Program-made: the position numbers and the translations under genes | The notes under the pieces: generated by a model | The model's input: only the letters and a program-made list of their open reading frames with translations | What the model was told of the DNA's origin: nothing | Database searches by the model: none | Assembly: GCA_005884985.1 (NCBI GenBank) | Contig: VAYK01000080.1 | Location: 1 to 6,160, forward strand | From: Actinomycetota bacterium | GTDB lineage: Bacteria; Actinomycetota; Thermoleophilia; Solirubrobacterales; 70-9 | Reading direction: 5' to 3' | DNA: 6,160 nt | Shown here: positions 5,925-6,160 of the stretch, in pieces | Position numbering within the stretch: position 1 is the first letter of the stretch | Layout of the letters: each line of letters opens with the position of its first letter

Positions 5925-5942
5925 GCCGAACCTTCAGCTCAG
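5921..5942. terminator. candidate two-way terminator hairpin over both stop codons
   Basis: CTGAGC (5921-5926) and GCTCAG (5937-5942) are a perfect 6-bp inverted repeat with a 10-base loop, centred on the 9-bp gap between two convergent genes. The left arm contains the TGA stop of the exported-protein gene, and the loop contains the TGA of the leftward gene. No T-run flanks it. The position is right for a shared terminator, but the stem is short. Confidence 0.35.
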
Positions 5943-6160
5943 GGCACGTAGCTCCTCGAGCGAGGCGTCGAGCCCGTCGGCGAGCTCGGCGACGCCCGGC
6001 ACGGCGCCCGGGTCGGTGCAGAAGCCGAAGCCCATCCGCCCCGCCAGCGATACGGCGGAGGCTCGCAGCGCGTGCCGGTCGGCGGGCTCGGCGACCGAGT
6101 AGAGCTCGGCGACTCGCCGCCCGAGCACGGCGACGGGCTCGCGAGGGCCGGGCACGTTGG
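5934..6160 (-). CDS. C-terminal part of an unknown protein, 5' end outside the window
   Basis: The open frame runs from the right edge to a TGA at 5936-5934 without interruption, giving at least 74 residues. A GTG at 6155 could serve as a start, but the frame stays open to the edge, so this is more likely the tail of a longer protein. The visible part is Ala/Glu/Leu-rich and probably helical (for example LGRRVAELYSVAEPADRHAL, then VAELADGLDASLEELRALS at the end), with a Gly/Phe/Cys patch, GRMGFGFCTDPG, in the middle. I do not recognise the family. It converges on the exported-protein gene with a 9-bp gap. Codon composition is typical of the window. Confidence 0.6.
   Translation of the reverse strand, partial: NVPGPREPVAVLGRRVAELYSVAEPADRHALRASAVSLAGRMGFGFCTDPGAVPGVAELADGLDASLEELRALS

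Noticed and set aside
1..6160. CRISPR arrays, tRNA or rRNA genes, insertion sequences
   Set aside because: No regularly spaced repeats, no tRNA cloverleaf or rRNA sequence, and no transposase frame were seen.

Overview
The window is very GC-rich DNA with closely packed genes, short intergenic gaps, GTG starts, and start codons that sit directly on predicted transcription starts (TANNNT-type -10 boxes without a Shine-Dalgarno). This combination suggests an actinobacterium. A Thermoleophilia (Solirubrobacterales/Gaiellales-like) origin is my best guess from the protein style, but that is inference. I see no phage, IS, CRISPR, tRNA or rRNA sequence.

Layout. (1) At the left edge, on the minus strand, is a nearly complete TPP (thiamine pyrophosphate) riboswitch at about 1-100. 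It drives a gene that lies outside the window. (2) Next is a leftward two-gene operon: a MoxR-family AAA+ ATPase (2616-1639) overlapping by 20 bp a CoxE-like VWA-domain protein (1658-273), with a hairpin (205-233) downstream as a possible terminator. (3) A 20-bp divergent spacer appears to hold a symmetric bidirectional promoter. It serves moxR to the left and a 72-residue two-helix membrane protein to the right (2637-2855). (4) Behind the small membrane gene is a 66-codon remnant of a polyphosphate kinase 2 (PPK2) family gene, cut off where the Walker A loop should begin. (5) Convergent to it is a leftward pair: a PAS-domain protein (4373-3939) and an MBL-fold metallohydrolase (3942-3058), coupled by an ATGA overlap. 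(6) Divergent from that pair is a rightward gene for an exported, probably beta-propeller protein (4434-5924). (7) A leftward gene enters from the right edge (its 3' end at 5934) and is converged upon after only 9 bp. A small hairpin spans both stop codons.

How the genes may work together. The MoxR and VWA proteins form the usual ATPase/metal-site partner pair that remodels or activates a target enzyme, as CoxD/CoxE do for molybdenum hydroxylases. No target enzyme is encoded here. The PAS and MBL proteins are probably made together as a sensor plus a hydrolase of unknown substrate. The main oddities are the paired leaderless promoters, an about 35-residue in-frame insert in MoxR that begins with a perfect 12-bp palindrome, and the decapitated PPK2 gene.
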